NCBI GenBank assembly: GCA_964568885.1
Contig: CAZMSF010000019.1
Location: 1-22,223 of the forward strand
Length of the DNA stretch: 22,223 bases
Direction: 5' to 3'
Source: JAUSNA01 sp964568885
Lineage (GTDB): Bacteria > Patescibacteriota > Microgenomatia > Levybacterales > GWA1-39-11
Shown: one piece after another, positions 22,065 to 22,223 of the stretch
How the letters are laid out: each line of letters starts with the position of its first letter
Position numbering within the stretch: the first letter of the stretch is position 1
The notes under the pieces: generated by a model
The model's database searches: none
Told to the model about the DNA's origin: nothing
Seen by the model: the letters and a program-made list of their open reading frames with translations, nothing else
Program-made: the position numbers and the translations under genes

Positions 22065-22068
22065 GCAA
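22039..22068 (-). promoter_or_regulatory. Promoter for the YycH/YycI-like gene
   Basis: On the minus strand: TTGCAT (22068-22063), an 18-bp spacer, TATACT (22044-22039). RNA would start near 22032, about 4 nt before the ATG at 22028, giving a near-leaderless message. Confidence 0.55.
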
Positions 22069-22092
22069 ATATACCTTCTCTACTAAAAAAGT

Positions 22093-22223
22093 ATGTCAAA
22101 TATACGAGTCCGTTTTGCACCAAGTCCGACCGGAATTCTCCATGTTGGAGGCATCAGGACGGCACTTTTTAATTATTTCTTTGCACGCTCACAAGGTGGT
22201 AAATTTATTCTCAGAAATGAAGA
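22093..22223 (+). CDS. gltX: Glutamyl-tRNA synthetase, N-terminal part (3' end outside window)
   Basis: The first 43 residues of a class I synthetase: RVRFAPSPTGILHVGGIRTA followed by LFNYFFARSQGGKFILRNE. FAPSPTG and the HIGH-like HVGG are the ATP-binding signature of GltX, and the arrangement up to the LR.ED segment follows the family. It charges tRNA(Glu), and possibly tRNA(Gln) if amidation is used. The residue before ED is Asn where most GltX proteins have Ile (LRIEDTD). The ATG at 22093 has no evident Shine-Dalgarno site but a good promoter upstream. Confidence 0.95.
   Translation, partial: MSNIRVRFAPSPTGILHVGGIRTALFNYFFARSQGGKFILRNE

Noticed and set aside
1..22223. CRISPR array, insertion sequence, tRNA or rRNA genes
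   Set aside because: Reading both strands showed no regularly spaced repeats, transposase motifs, or tRNA/rRNA signatures.

Overview
The window most likely comes from a Candidate Phyla Radiation (Patescibacteria) genome, probably of the Microgenomates type. This is inferred from the gene mix: an archaeal-type AspRS, DUF4446 and DUF3048 proteins, separate secD and secF genes, a GT2-GtrA fusion next to a PMT-like glycosyltransferase, AT-rich DNA, very tight packing, few clear Shine-Dalgarno sites and many orphan small proteins. UGA is used as a stop (for example in ugd and the DUF3048 gene), so the code is the ordinary one and not the UGA=Gly code of Gracilibacteria/SR1. There are no rRNA, tRNA, CRISPR or insertion-sequence genes, and no gene-free stretch exceeds 300 bases.

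Region 1 (1-8501, + strand) is a surface-sugar cassette. It holds the end of rfbB, an rfbD-like reductase, ugd, rmd, gmd and a UDP-glucuronate decarboxylase. Together they point to dTDP-L-rhamnose, GDP-D-rhamnose, UDP-glucuronate and UDP-xylose. Two membrane glycosyltransferase genes follow: a DPM1-like GT2 fused to a GtrA domain, and a GT39/PMT-like GT-C enzyme. The two junctions flanking rfbD carry unusually rich inverted repeats.

Region 2 (8501-10809) has a small ASCH-like DUF3850 protein, an opposing small membrane protein, a DUF4446 membrane protein and a DUF3048 (YerB-like) anchored protein. Region 3 (10810-14368, + strand) has a winged-helix/nucleotidyltransferase-like regulator behind a perfect palindrome and a TATAAT box, then secD, secF and a Nudix hydrolase. 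Region 4 (14375-17891) has yqeY and cca on the minus strand, diverging from recJ.

Region 5 (17878-18611) is the most unusual part. Two small orphan proteins on the minus strand lie behind a full-consensus promoter (TTGACA, 17 bp, TATAAT), an 18-codon leader ORF, and an RNA that can fold either as hairpin plus intrinsic terminator or as an antiterminator. This is the layout of trp-style attenuation, and I do not recognise it as a known RNA family.

Region 6 (18612-22223) has aspS, overlapped by a D-alanyl-D-alanine carboxypeptidase gene, a convergent anchored protein with a C-terminus resembling YycH/YycI, and the start of gltX. Several promoters here sit so close to the start codon that near-leaderless mRNAs are likely.
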